Shown: positions 14,365 through 23,320 of the stretch, piece after piece
Numbering within the stretch: position 1 is the first letter of the stretch
Layout: each line of letters opens with the position of its first letter
DNA from: UMGS1649 sp045611765
Lineage (GTDB): Bacteria > Bacillota > Clostridia > TANB77 > CAG-465
DNA length: 64,000 nucleotides
Assembly: GCA_045611765.1 (NCBI GenBank)
Contig: JAZKXT010000007.1
Span: forward strand, 46,866-110,865
Direction of reading: 5' to 3'
Position numbers and translations under genes: made by a program
The notes under the pieces: generated by a model
The model's database searches: none
What the model was told of the DNA's origin: nothing
The model's input: only the letters and a program-made list of their open reading frames with translations

Positions 14365-16788
14365 ATGGGAAGAAGAAAAGGAAGTAAAAACAAAAAAAGA
14401 AAAGGTACTGCTGCAAGTAGTACGTCACAAAAAAATACATTTATGACGGAATTTTTAGGGGGTCTAACAGTTGTTTTAGGGTTAGCCCTCATTGTCATAT
14501 TTAAATTCGATAATATGGGAGTGCTATCTCAAGGAATAAATAGCGTATTTACAGGTTTATTAGGTGAAGTTAGAATGCTAATACCTATAGTATGTTTTTA
14601 CGTAGGTGGAGCAACTATTATATCTAGTAAAAAGATAAAAATATTGCCAGAACTATTAAAAGGATTACTTGTTGTAATGCTTATATCTGCTTGTGTATTT
14701 GCTTTTGACTATGCGCGTTACGATTTATGGACAAATCCAGCGGAATTTGTAGATAGCACATATAACGGTGCACTTCGTGGCGAAAACATGGCAGGCATAT
14801 TAGGTGGAATAATAGCAAATATAACTTATCTTGCTGGAGATATTGTATCTAAGATAATCTTATTAACATTTACGCTATTCTTCACTCTTTATTTTATAAA
14901 CCTAGGATTAAGAGATTTCTTTGCAATTATATACAATATAGTAATTGCAATAGTAGAGTTTTTTGCAAATATATTTGTTACAGTATTTAGCACTGATGAA
15001 GAGAAAATTAAAAGACGTGAATTAAAAATAAAAGAACGTGAACAAGCCAAAAGAGAAAAAGAAATTGAAAAGATACACAAAATCGATGAAGCAAGAGCAA
15101 AAGCTGCCCAAAGAAACTATGAAAATATTAAGGATGACGACGGTCAACTTAGAGTGGACTTGTCAAATGAACAGGAAACGGCTGTTAGAAAAGAAAAACT
15201 AAAAGACCTTCAAGATGAATTCTTTAAGAAGCAAAAAGATGTTGAAGAAGATAAAAATGTAAAACAAGTACTTCAATTAGACCATTCACAGCATGAAGAG
15301 GATGATGAAAATTACAACTTCCCACCAATTAGTTTACTTCAAGACCCAGCACCTCAAGGAAAGATGGCAACACGTCGTCAACTTGACCAAATTGCAGATA
15401 AACTAGAAAAAACACTTCTAAGTTTTGGAGTAGAAGCAAAGGTTACAAATATTACGCGTGGGCCTACAGTCATACGTTATGAGCTTACTCCAGCTGTTGG
15501 CGTTAAGGTAAGTAAAATAGTTAATCTTGCTGATGACATAGCTCTTAATTTAGCAGCGAAATCAATAAGAATAGAAGCACCAATACCAGGAAAAGGAACA
15601 GTTGGTATTGAAGTGCCAAATGAAACTAAAGAAGCAGTATATATTAAGGATGTTATTGTGTCAGATAAATTTAAAAAAGCAGAATCTAAACTTGCATTTG
15701 CACTTGGTAAAGACACATCGGGAGATGTAACTATGGGAGATATTGCTAAAATGCCTCACGTACTAGTAGCAGGCGCAACGGGTTCTGGTAAGAGCGTGTG
15801 TATAAATGCAATACTTACGTCTATACTATATAAAGCAAAACCTAGTGAAGTAAAATTAATATTAATAGACCCTAAGATGGTTGAACTTTCAGGATATAAC
15901 GGAATACCACATCTTTTAATTCCGGTTGTAACCGATCCTAAAAAAGCTGCGGGTGCACTTGATTGGGCAGTAAATGAAATGGAAGCAAGATATGCTAAAT
16001 TTGCTGAAGCCGGCGTTAAAGAGATAAAAGGATATAACAAGCTAATGGAACGTGATGCAAGTGGTAAACGTCTTCCGCAAATTGTTATAGTAATAGATGA
16101 GTTAGCAGACTTAATGATGGTTGCTGCAAATGATGTTGAAACAAGTATTTGTAGAATAGCACAAAAAGCAAGAGCTGCTGGAATGCACTTGGTAATTGCA
16201 ACACAAAGACCATCTGTAGATGTAATCACTGGTGTAATTAAAGCAAATATACCTTCAAGAATTGCATTTACTGTATCGTCTCAAGTTGACTCAAGAACAA
16301 TTCTAGACCAAGTAGGAGCAGAAACACTTCTTGGAAAAGGTGATATGTTATACTTCCCAACTGGAGAAATGAAACCACAAAGAATGCAAGGGGCATTTGT
16401 TTCAGAATCTGAAGTTGAAAATATAGTAACCTTTATAAAAGGAAGTTCAGAGGTAAAATATAACGAAGATATAATAGAACATATAGAAAAACAAGGGAAA
16501 GTGAATAAAGGGGTAGATGATCCTAGTGCAGATGAAGATGATGATGCAGATGCACTTCTTGATGCAGCAATTGAACTTGTTGTAGATATGGGGCAAGCTT
16601 CAGCATCAATGCTACAAAGAAGATTTAAAATAGGATATTCAAGAGCAGGAAGAATAATAGACCAAATGGAAGCAAGAGGTATAGTTTCAGGTTATGAAGG
16701 TTCAAAACCGCGTCAAGTGTTAATATCTAAAGAAGAGTGGGAAGAACTTAAGATGGGCCCAGCTATAATGACAAATGAGGAGGAATAA
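14365..16788 (+). CDS. ftsK: DNA translocase FtsK/SpoIIIE
   Basis: 807 residues. Basic N-terminus (GRRKGSKNKKRKG), about four membrane helices to residue 190, a charged linker, then the alpha/beta motor with Walker A GATGSGKS near residue 470-477, LIDPKMVELSGYNG, Walker B VIVIDELADLMM near 573-584 and ATQRPSVDVITG. The winged-helix gamma domain (GYSRAGRIIDQMEARG) follows. It pumps chromosomal DNA at septa; in a spore-former it would move the chromosome into the forespore. Confidence 0.96.
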   Translation: MGRRKGSKNKKRKGTAASSTSQKNTFMTEFLGGLTVVLGLALIVIFKFDNMGVLSQGINSVFTGLLGEVRMLIPIVCFYVGGATIISSKKIKILPELLKGLLVVMLISACVFAFDYARYDLWTNPAEFVDSTYNGALRGENMAGILGGIIANITYLAGDIVSKIILLTFTLFFTLYFINLGLRDFFAIIYNIVIAIVEFFANIFVTVFSTDEEKIKRRELKIKEREQAKREKEIEKIHKIDEARAKAAQRNYENIKDDDGQLRVDLSNEQETAVRKEKLKDLQDEFFKKQKDVEEDKNVKQVLQLDHSQHEEDDENYNFPPISLLQDPAPQGKMATRRQLDQIADKLEKTLLSFGVEAKVTNITRGPTVIRYELTPAVGVKVSKIVNLADDIALNLAAKSIRIEAPIPGKGTVGIEVPNETKEAVYIKDVIVSDKFKKAESKLAFALGKDTSGDVTMGDIAKMPHVLVAGATGSGKSVCINAILTSILYKAKPSEVKLILIDPKMVELSGYNGIPHLLIPVVTDPKKAAGALDWAVNEMEARYAKFAEAGVKEIKGYNKLMERDASGKRLPQIVIVIDELADLMMVAANDVETSICRIAQKARAAGMHLVIATQRPSVDVITGVIKANIPSRIAFTVSSQVDSRTILDQVGAETLLGKGDMLYFPTGEMKPQRMQGAFVSESEVENIVTFIKGSSEVKYNEDIIEHIEKQGKVNKGVDDPSADEDDDADALLDAAIELVVDMGQASASMLQRRFKIGYSRAGRIIDQMEARGIVSGYEGSKPRQVLISKEEWEELKMGPAIMTNEEE

Positions 16789-16791
16789 ATA

Positions 16792-17409
16792 ATGGGCTTT
16801 TTTGATAGATTTAAAAAGCAAAAAGATGAACCGATGAAAGAAGAAAAAAGAAGAGAACCATTAACAATACAATATAGTGATGGAACAGTCGCTGAGATTA
16901 CCTTTGGAGAACTTTGCGAAGTAGATGGTAAGATGGTTCATTCTGCAACTGTAATATATACAGATAGAGACAATGGATTTACAAGTAGAAGATTGTTACT
17001 TGAACCAATAATGGGTCAAGCTAATGGACAATGGCAAGACGCCACAGAAGCATATTATAGAGGAATGTCTGAAAGGGACGGTTCTGAACAATCTAAGGCA
17101 AGATATTCAGCTCTTAAAGGCTTTTTCAAAAAGCAAGAAATTACTGAACAAAAAATGGGAAGTAATTATATAGGAAATATTGCTCAAAAAGAAGATGGCC
17201 AGTACTATAGATACTTTGACCAAAATTTTAAAAGGCAACAAACTGAAAAAATAAGAGCTGCAAATGAGGCGGGAGAACAAGCTAGAGTACAAAGAGAAGA
17301 TGATTTTATGGCAAACTTAAGAAGTCAAGTAGAAGATAAACCAGTGCACATAAAAACATCTCACGCAGAACATTTAACACCGGAAAAAAGTCCTTTTGAA
17401 GGAAGATAA
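16792..17409 (+). CDS. Unknown soluble protein
   Basis: 205 residues, 3 bases after ftsK and with its own GAGGAGG site. Charged N-terminus (MGFFDRFKKQKDEPMKEE), a mixed middle (QYSDGTVAEITFGEL) and a Gln/Arg/Glu-rich helical C-terminus. No membrane segment or known motif that I recognise. The tight spacing with ftsK and with the beta-CASP nuclease downstream suggests one transcript. Confidence 0.7.
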   Translation: MGFFDRFKKQKDEPMKEEKRREPLTIQYSDGTVAEITFGELCEVDGKMVHSATVIYTDRDNGFTSRRLLLEPIMGQANGQWQDATEAYYRGMSERDGSEQSKARYSALKGFFKKQEITEQKMGSNYIGNIAQKEDGQYYRYFDQNFKRQQTEKIRAANEAGEQARVQREDDFMANLRSQVEDKPVHIKTSHAEHLTPEKSPFEGR

Positions 17410-17426
17410 AGATTAGGAGGAAACGA

Positions 17427-19067
17427 ATGAAAATAACATTTTTTGGAGCTGCAAGAGGTGTAACAGGTTCGTGCCATATGATAGAAGCCGCAGGTAAAAA
17501 GTTTTTAATAGACTGCGGCCTTTATCAAGGAACGTTAACAGAACAAATTTTAAATTATGAACCATTTCCATTTGATGTAAATGATATAGATTTTGTTATA
17601 CTTTCGCATGCGCACATTGACCATAGTGGAAGAATACCAAAACTATTTGTAAATGGATATAAAAATCCTGTTTATTCAACTCATGCAACAAGAGATTTGT
17701 GTACGGTAATGTTACCAGATAGTGGCCACATTCAAGAAAAAGAAATAGAATGGGTAAACAGAAAAAGAATGAGAGCGGGTAAAAAACCAGAACCTGCAAT
17801 GTATACAGCAAAAGATGGTTTAGATAGCTGCAATCTGTTTGAACCAATAGAATATGGAAAAATAAAAGTAATAGATGAAAACATTTCATTTAAATTTATA
17901 GATGCAGGGCATATGTTGGGGTCAGCTATAGTAGAAATTTGGATTAAAGAGGGAGATAAGACAGAAAAAATAGTATTTTCTGGCGATCTTGGAAACGAAG
18001 AAAATCCAATAATACGCAGCCCAGAACAAGTAGAAGATGCGGATTATTTAGTGTTAGAGTCTACATATGGCGATAGACTTCACGGTTCTATTGAAGATCA
18101 GTCTAAACAGTTTATAGATATAATACTTAAAACTATAAAACGTGGTGGAAATGTTGTTATACCATCATTTGCAGTAGGGCGTACCCAAGAAATATTATTT
18201 GAACTAAATCAATATGTATCTAAAGATTTAGACAACGGAAAATATATTGAGGAATTAGCAGCGGTTCCGGTTGTAGTAGATAGCCCTTTGGCTAAAAACG
18301 CAACGGAAATATTTGAAGATAATTTTGACTGTTATAACGAAGATGCTTTAAGCTATCTTTTAACTGGAGATAACCCTATAGGGTTTAAAAATTTGAGATT
18401 TACAGCTTCGGCAGAAGAGTCAAAAGCAATAAATGAAGACTCTACACCAAAGATTATAATTTCTGCAAGTGGCATGTGTGAAGCCGGTAGAATAAAACAC
18501 CATTTAAAACATAATTTGTGGAGACCAGAATCAACAATATTATTTGTTGGTTACCAAGCTGAAGGAACATTAGGTAGAAGAATTTTATCTGGTGAGAAAT
18601 CAGTTAAAATATTTGGTGAAGAAATTGGTGTACATGCAGAAATAGTAAAACTTGATGCTTTTTCGGGTCATGCAGACCAAAATGGACTTTTAAATTTTGT
18701 TGAAGGTATTAAGGAGAAGCCAAAGAGAATATTTTTAGTACATGGAGAGTACGAAGGTCAGCAAGTACTAGCAGAGGTTATAAAAAATAGATTCGGAATA
18801 GAAACGGTAATTCCAGAAAGGTCTGAAAAATATTATCTTGGTGATGAGAAATTTGAAAAGGCAAGCTATAATCTTCGTGAAACAAATTTAAGATTAGATA
18901 TATACGAAATGCTTACATACCTAAAACAAGATATGGAGCAGTTATCTAAAGTGGTTAAATTTGATGTAAAGCAAAACATAACTGAAGAAGAATTATTTGA
19001 AATAAAGGTAAAACTTGAAGGTCTAAGAGGCGAAATGAATAAAGTGAAAAATAGAGAGAGGGCGTAA
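17427..19067 (+). CDS. Metallo-beta-lactamase/beta-CASP ribonuclease family protein
   Basis: 546 residues. Metal site SHAHIDHSGRIP at about residues 58-69, followed by DAGHMLGSA, FSGDLG, the beta-CASP STYGDR motif, PSFAVGRTQE, and ISASGMCEAGRIKHHL with FSGHADQNGLL. Domain order and length match the YSH1/CPSF-like bacterial RNA-processing nucleases. A short helical tail of about 60 residues ends the protein. Role in RNA processing is inferred from family. AGGAGG precedes the start. Confidence 0.92.
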   Translation: MKITFFGAARGVTGSCHMIEAAGKKFLIDCGLYQGTLTEQILNYEPFPFDVNDIDFVILSHAHIDHSGRIPKLFVNGYKNPVYSTHATRDLCTVMLPDSGHIQEKEIEWVNRKRMRAGKKPEPAMYTAKDGLDSCNLFEPIEYGKIKVIDENISFKFIDAGHMLGSAIVEIWIKEGDKTEKIVFSGDLGNEENPIIRSPEQVEDADYLVLESTYGDRLHGSIEDQSKQFIDIILKTIKRGGNVVIPSFAVGRTQEILFELNQYVSKDLDNGKYIEELAAVPVVVDSPLAKNATEIFEDNFDCYNEDALSYLLTGDNPIGFKNLRFTASAEESKAINEDSTPKIIISASGMCEAGRIKHHLKHNLWRPESTILFVGYQAEGTLGRRILSGEKSVKIFGEEIGVHAEIVKLDAFSGHADQNGLLNFVEGIKEKPKRIFLVHGEYEGQQVLAEVIKNRFGIETVIPERSEKYYLGDEKFEKASYNLRETNLRLDIYEMLTYLKQDMEQLSKVVKFDVKQNITEEELFEIKVKLEGLRGEMNKVKNRERA

Positions 19068-19073
19068 GGATAG

Positions 19074-20117
19074 ATGGTAGAATTAATAATATTAATCATT
19101 CTTACTTTCGTAAACGCAATGCTTGCTATGGCTGAAGTAGCTTATCTTTCAGTAAATAAAAGTAAAGTTGCGCTTCATGCAAAAAGGGGAGATAAAAAAG
19201 CTATTAGGGTGCAAAAAATACTAGACAATTCTGGTACAGTTCTTGCGACAATACAAATAGGTATAACTTTTGCTGGCTTTTTTGCAAGTGCTTTTGCTGC
19301 GGATGCTTATGCAGATGCTATAGTAGTTAGGCTTATGTTTTTGAATATAGACATTGAAGTATTAAGATCAATTGTTGTAGTACTTATTACAGTAATATTA
19401 TCCTTTTTCAATTTAGTGTTAGGAGAATTGTTTCCTAAGAATATAGCAATTTACCATCCAGAGAAGATAACGTATCTTATGGCGGGCACATTAAATATAA
19501 TGTCTAAAGTATTTTATCCTTTTGTATGGATTTTAACTAAATCAACAAATCTACTTTGTAAAACGTTCAAGGTGAAAGCAGACACTAAGGAGAAAATAAC
19601 AGAGGAAGATATAAAGTTGCTTATACTGGAAGGATACAAAGAAGGTACAATAGAAAAGGACGAGAAAAACTACATATATAACGTATTTTCTTTTAACGAT
19701 AAAAAAATAAAAGAAATAATGGTAAAAAAAGAAAATATAGTAGCATTAGATGTAGATAGTGATACAAAGAAAATCCTAGATACGATTAAAACAACTAAAC
19801 GTTCTAGAATACCAGTATATTTTGAGACATTAGATAATGTTATAGGAATACTTAATATTAAAGATTTGCTTGTATCTCATGCTAACAAAGAAAAAATACA
19901 ACTTAAAGACATATTAAGAGAACCGTTCTATGTAGCCGAGAATGATATTATAGATGATGTGTTTAAATACATGCAACATGAACAACAAGGTTTGCTTATA
20001 GTACACGATGAGCATCATAAAGTCGTAGGACTTGTTACACTGGAAGATATAGTAGAAGAAATTGTAGGCGAGATTTACGATGAGTATGAAGAAAATAGCG
20101 AGATAAAAAAGGAATAG
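19074..20117 (+). CDS. CNNM/HlyC-CorC family membrane protein with CBS pair
   Basis: 347 residues. DUF21/CNNM membrane domain to about residue 190 (ILTFVNAMLAMAEVAYLSVNKSK, shown in part; NLVLGELFPKNIA), then two CBS domains (IMVKKENIVALDVDSD; VYFETLDNVIGILNIKDL; LLIVHDEHHKVVGLVTLEDI). Most relatives are about 430 residues and end with a CorC/HlyC transporter-associated domain; here the protein stops just after the second CBS. Proposed to handle Mg2+ or other divalent cations. Starts 6 bases after the nuclease gene. Confidence 0.9.
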   Translation: MVELIILIILTFVNAMLAMAEVAYLSVNKSKVALHAKRGDKKAIRVQKILDNSGTVLATIQIGITFAGFFASAFAADAYADAIVVRLMFLNIDIEVLRSIVVVLITVILSFFNLVLGELFPKNIAIYHPEKITYLMAGTLNIMSKVFYPFVWILTKSTNLLCKTFKVKADTKEKITEEDIKLLILEGYKEGTIEKDEKNYIYNVFSFNDKKIKEIMVKKENIVALDVDSDTKKILDTIKTTKRSRIPVYFETLDNVIGILNIKDLLVSHANKEKIQLKDILREPFYVAENDIIDDVFKYMQHEQQGLLIVHDEHHKVVGLVTLEDIVEEIVGEIYDEYEENSEIKKE

Positions 20118-20125
20118 ACGTATAT

Positions 20126-20160
20126 GAAGATTTGAGAATGCTCAAGTCTTCTATTTTATT
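20126..20160 (+). terminator. Terminator after the CNNM gene
   Basis: GAAGATTTGAG/CTCAAGTCTTC (one G-U pair) with loop AATG, followed by TATTTTATT. Confidence 0.75.
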
Positions 20161-20290
20161 GGTATTGAAAACCATGGGTAGAACCTATGGTTTTCAATGC
20201 CAAAAATAACACTCATTCGTAAACGAATAAGTGTTTAACCATATTATTTGGTAGGCACTCAACGTAGCCAGTTGAATGTTCCCTATCTTT
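20161..20290. repeat. Cluster of three hairpins between convergent genes
   Basis: Hairpin 1: 15-base arms at 20161-20175 and 20187-20201, paired throughout with one G-U. Hairpin 2: AACACTCATTCG/CGAATAAGTGTT at 20208-20235 with one mismatch. Hairpin 3: near 20254-20285, CACTCAAC with GTTGAATGT. No poly-T follows hairpin 1, so it is not a simple terminator. It could be a small mobile repeat or a structured 3' end. Confidence 0.6.
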
Positions 20291-20342
20291 TATATATTCG
20301 TAATAACATATCTATATTAATTTGTCAAACAAATTGTACAAA

Positions 20343-20699
20343 TTAATCTTCGTTCGGGATGAAGTAATCAATTACACCATATACTAAAGCGGCTATAATG
20401 CTACTTAATACAGAAATATAATAACCAGATACTATAAATTGTGTCATATATATTATTACTGTTGCAGCTACAAACCCTACAATTCCACGGCCTGTTGGAC
20501 TATCATGAATACCTGTTACAGTAGCAACTAAATAGTCAAGTATGACTATAGTAAATGCAGCAAGGAGTAGAGTTGGAAATGATTCGAAATTAAAATTTGG
20601 TGCAAAAATTGCAGTTGTTCCAAGTATAGCGACAGAAGTTATATATCTAATTATTAATTGTTTCATTCTAAGCAAATTTAAGTCTTTTGTGTTTTCCAT
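20343..20699 (-). CDS. Small multi-pass membrane protein, phage-holin-like
   Basis: 118 residues with about four hydrophobic helices (IIRYITSVAILGTTAIF; LLLAAFTIVILDYLVATVTG; GIVGFVAATVIIYMTQFIV; ISVLSSIIAALVYGVIDYF). It resembles small 4-helix proteins annotated as phage-holin family in Firmicutes, but there are no phage genes nearby, so a lysis role is unlikely. AGGAG precedes the start on the minus strand. Confidence 0.65.
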   Translation of the reverse strand: MENTKDLNLLRMKQLIIRYITSVAILGTTAIFAPNFNFESFPTLLLAAFTIVILDYLVATVTGIHDSPTGRGIVGFVAATVIIYMTQFIVSGYYISVLSSIIAALVYGVIDYFIPNED

Positions 20700-20774
20700 T
20701 AAAATATCTCCTTTTTTGTATTATTTGTATATTTAAATTAAATATGCAAAAAATAATTTTATGGAGGTAAAAAA

Positions 20775-21413
20775 ATGTTAGTAGTTTTTTTTCGAGCATT
20801 AATACTTTTTGCAGTTGTGTTTATAGTTATACGTTTGATGGGAAAAAGAGAACTTTCAAAAGTACAACCTTTTGAACTAGCAATTATAGTTATGATTTCA
20901 GACCTTGCATCAGCACCAATGCAGTCAAGAGATACACAAATTTTTTCGGGAATAATACCAATAATTGTACTACTTATTGTATATGGAATATTTACTCTTC
21001 TTATACGCTCAAACAATAAAGTTGAAAACGCTATTTGTGGTTCACCGAGCTTAATAATATTTAAGGGGAAAATAATACAAGATGAACTTGAAAAGCAACA
21101 ATTAACTATAGAAGAATTAATGTCGCAGCTTAGGGAAAAAGATATATACAAAGTGCAAGACACTGCTTATGCTCTTCTTGAAACTAATGGAACACTTAAT
21201 GCTGTAAAGAAAAGTGATGCAGTGGGACAGATGCCTTTAAATGTAGTAAGTGATGGACAGTATTTAGATAATAACTTGAAGATATTAGAGTTAGACCGTA
21301 AAGATATTGAAAAGCAAATGAAAAAATATAATATAGAGTTGAAAGAAGTATTAGTTGGAACTATAGATGAAAATGGTAAATTCTTATTCCAGAAAAAGGA
21401 GGAGAATAAATGA
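20775..21413 (+). CDS. DUF421 (YetF-like) membrane protein
   Basis: 212 residues. Three N-terminal membrane helices, then the DUF421 signature: RLMGKRELSKVQPFELAI and ISDLASAPMQ, followed by the cytoplasmic alpha/beta domain with GSPSLIIFKGKI, LREKDIYKVQDTAYALLE and the ETNGTLNAVKK segment. YetF-type proteins in spore-formers are often under sporulation or stress control. Its end overlaps the next gene by 4 bases (ATGA). Confidence 0.9.
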   Translation: MLVVFFRALILFAVVFIVIRLMGKRELSKVQPFELAIIVMISDLASAPMQSRDTQIFSGIIPIIVLLIVYGIFTLLIRSNNKVENAICGSPSLIIFKGKIIQDELEKQQLTIEELMSQLREKDIYKVQDTAYALLETNGTLNAVKKSDAVGQMPLNVVSDGQYLDNNLKILELDRKDIEKQMKKYNIELKEVLVGTIDENGKFLFQKKEENK

Positions 21414-21790
21414 AACAATATATAATTATTGGTGTGGCAATACTCGTTATTCTATCTCTTAATTTTTGGCAATCAAGTTATTTAGAAGATACAAGCAGGT
21501 ATTTGTTAGCGGATATAAACGAAATAGATAATAGTGTACAAATACAAGATTTTGAAGCAGCTTTAAAAGGTGCATATGGTTTGGAATATACATGGAAAAA
21601 TGTGCAGAATATGTGGGATATATTTGGAGAGCATAATGATGTAGAACGAGTAACAGAACATATTGACAGTATTAAAGTTTATGCAAAATATGAGGATAAG
21701 GAAGAATTGGTAAACGAATATACTTTACTAGAAGGATTAATTAAACATATAGTAGAGGCAGAACAAATCAACATTGGAAATATATTATAA
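21410..21790 (+). CDS. DUF4363 family protein
   Basis: 126 residues: one N-terminal membrane helix (IIIGVAILVILSLNFW) and a helical extracytoplasmic domain. DUF4363 proteins are regularly encoded right after DUF421 genes, and here the two overlap by 4 bases, so they are probably made together and may interact. Function unknown. Confidence 0.85.
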   Translation: MKQYIIIGVAILVILSLNFWQSSYLEDTSRYLLADINEIDNSVQIQDFEAALKGAYGLEYTWKNVQNMWDIFGEHNDVERVTEHIDSIKVYAKYEDKEELVNEYTLLEGLIKHIVEAEQINIGNIL

Positions 21791-21791
21791 T

Positions 21792-21826
21792 AAAGTAATG
21801 TGAAAAAAATAACTACACATTACTTT
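21792..21826. terminator. Bidirectional terminator between DUF4363 and dapA
   Basis: AAAGTAATGTG (21792-21802) and its exact complement (21816-21826) around a 13-base loop, with A-rich and T-rich flanks on either side. The two genes converge here. Confidence 0.75.
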
Positions 21827-21843
21827 ATATTAATATATATTTG

Positions 21844-22704
21844 TTATTTTAGAAGTTCGCCTTTTAAAAGTTCATAAGTATCTTCTGAAACATTAGTCAA
21901 AGGAAGACGACACTGACCTACGTCAAATCCTAAAATATTTAATGCTTCTTTAACAGGCATAGGATTTACTTCTTTAAATAGCAGTTTTATAAACTCTGTA
22001 TATTTAAGCTGCAACTCTTTGGCATATTTTACATCACCACTAAAATATGCTTGGCACATAGTGTGTACATCTTTTGGAAACACATTGGATAAAACAGAAA
22101 TTACGCCAGTACCACCTATAGATAAAAGTGGAACTATTGTATCGTCATTTCCAGATATTACACAAAAGCGAGCGGGTACTTTAGAAATAAGTTCTAGTAT
22201 TTGTGAAAAGTTATTAGAAGCTTCTTTTATGCCAACAATATTTTCATGTTCTGCAAGCTTTGCGGCTGTATCTGGCAATATGTTCATTCCTGTTCTAGAT
22301 GGTACGTTATATATTATAACCGGAATAGTAACGCTATCTGCAATAGCCGTATAATGCTCTATAAGTCCTTTTTGAGTAGTTTTGTTGTAATATGGTGTTA
22401 CAATAAGTAGTCCATCAGCACCGACTCTTTCTGCATATTTGGACAGTTCTATAGTATGTCTTGTGTCATTTGAGCCAGTTCCTGCAATTACTGGTACACG
22501 ACCATTAACGGTTTCTACAGTATATTTAATGACCTTTTTCTTTTCCTTATCTGTTAGTGTTGCACTTTCGCCTGTAGTTCCGCATATTACAATTCCATCT
22601 ATATTATTTGCAATTTGGAACTCAATAAGTTCACCTAGTTTTTCGTAATTTACTTTTCCATTTATAAATGGAGTAATAAGGGCAGTGTATGCACCATGAA
22701 TCAT
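21844..22704 (-). CDS. dapA: 4-hydroxy-tetrahydrodipicolinate synthase
   Basis: 286 residues. It condenses pyruvate with aspartate semialdehyde, the first step towards lysine, diaminopimelate and spore dipicolinate. Catalytic features: GTTGESATL, IVTPYYNK, IIYNVPSRTG with the catalytic Tyr, and the Schiff-base Lys in GIKEAS. TPPIN-type fold of standard length. It stands alone on the minus strand with GGAGGT upstream; the short leader has no lysine riboswitch that I can see. Confidence 0.96.
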   Translation of the reverse strand: MIHGAYTALITPFINGKVNYEKLGELIEFQIANNIDGIVICGTTGESATLTDKEKKKVIKYTVETVNGRVPVIAGTGSNDTRHTIELSKYAERVGADGLLIVTPYYNKTTQKGLIEHYTAIADSVTIPVIIYNVPSRTGMNILPDTAAKLAEHENIVGIKEASNNFSQILELISKVPARFCVISGNDDTIVPLLSIGGTGVISVLSNVFPKDVHTMCQAYFSGDVKYAKELQLKYTEFIKLLFKEVNPMPVKEALNILGFDVGQCRLPLTNVSEDTYELLKGELLK

Positions 22705-22829
22705 AATTATCTACCTCCATGCATATAAATATTTTATGTAAAAATTTTTTTCTTGTTAATTTGTTGAATATTTTTTTACATATTACACACAATATGTTTG
22801 AACAAATAATTTTTTAAGGAGGTATGAAT

Positions 22830-23030
22830 ATGAAAGTATTAAATACATTAGTGCTTGTGCTTATTATAATAGGTGCATTAAACTGGGGACTTATTGCGTT
22901 ATTTAGCTTTGACTTAGTTGCATGGCTTTTTGGTAGCATGACAATGCTTTCTAGAATAGTATATGGTTTAGTAGGTCTTGCAGGCCTTTGGGCTATAACA
23001 TTCTTTACTAGAATATCTGTTGACGAATAA
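22830..23030 (+). CDS. DUF378 (YuzA-like) small membrane protein
   Basis: 66 residues from ATG 22830; AAGGAGG at 22816-22822 decides against the ATG at 22824. Two membrane helices: LVLVLIIIGALNWGLIALF (the LNWGL motif is typical of DUF378) and MLSRIVYGLVGLAGLWAI. Function unknown. Confidence 0.85.
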   Translation: MKVLNTLVLVLIIIGALNWGLIALFSFDLVAWLFGSMTMLSRIVYGLVGLAGLWAITFFTRISVDE

Positions 23031-23036
23031 AGCAAA

Positions 23037-23065
23037 TTGACAAAGTTTACATAAAGTGGTATAAT
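23037..23065 (+). promoter_or_regulatory. Consensus extended -10 promoter
   Basis: TTGACA at 23037-23042, a 17-base spacer, TG at 23057-23058 and TATAAT at 23060-23065. One of the best promoters in the window, yet it serves only a 31-residue ORF. Confidence 0.85.
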
Positions 23066-23071
23066 ATATTT

Positions 23072-23137
23072 GGAGTTTAGATGTGGCTCCTAGATAATAA
23101 TCTGGGAGCAAACAGCTTCCAGAAATTTTTGGAGGTA
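23072..23137 (+). promoter_or_regulatory. Structured leader that can hide the ribosome binding site
   Basis: A 10-base-pair hairpin (GCTCCTAGAT 23086-23095 with ATCTGGGAGC 23100-23109, loop AATA) is followed by CTTCCA (23116-23121), which can pair with TGGAGG (23130-23135), the ribosome binding site of the next ORF. Confidence 0.5.
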
Positions 23138-23143
23138 AAAAGT

Positions 23144-23239
23144 ATGGCAAAGGTAGAGAGAATTATAGCATATGTATCATGCGGCTTGGCAATTGCAGTT
23201 GCAGTGTTTGTTCTCATTTATGTAGGGATTGGAATTTAA
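23144..23239 (+). CDS. Single-helix membrane microprotein (31 residues)
   Basis: ATG at 23144, with TTTGGAGG 6 bases upstream, a full-consensus promoter and a terminator at 23257-23287. The product starts MAKVERIIAYVSCG, continues with a membrane helix (LAIAVAVFVLIYVG) and ends GIGI. Family not recognised. The dedicated transcription unit makes translation likely. Confidence 0.6.
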   Translation: MAKVERIIAYVSCGLAIAVAVFVLIYVGIGI

Positions 23240-23256
23240 ACATACTAGTCAAAAAA

Positions 23257-23287
23257 TAAAAGCGGGTTCTATTTGAACTCGCTTTTA
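23257..23287. terminator. Bidirectional terminator
   Basis: Arms 23258-23269 and 23275-23286 (one G-U) with A-runs on the left and T-runs on the right. It lies between the microprotein gene and the convergent murC. Confidence 0.8.
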
Positions 23288-23320
23288 GCACATATAATTT
23301 TATCGATTGTAGAAATATAA

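Noticed and set aside
20343..20699. Prophage lysis gene
   Set aside because: Holin-like in topology only; no phage genes nearby.
22705..22829. Lysine riboswitch before dapA
   Set aside because: The leader is short and lacks the conserved multi-helix lysine-box elements.
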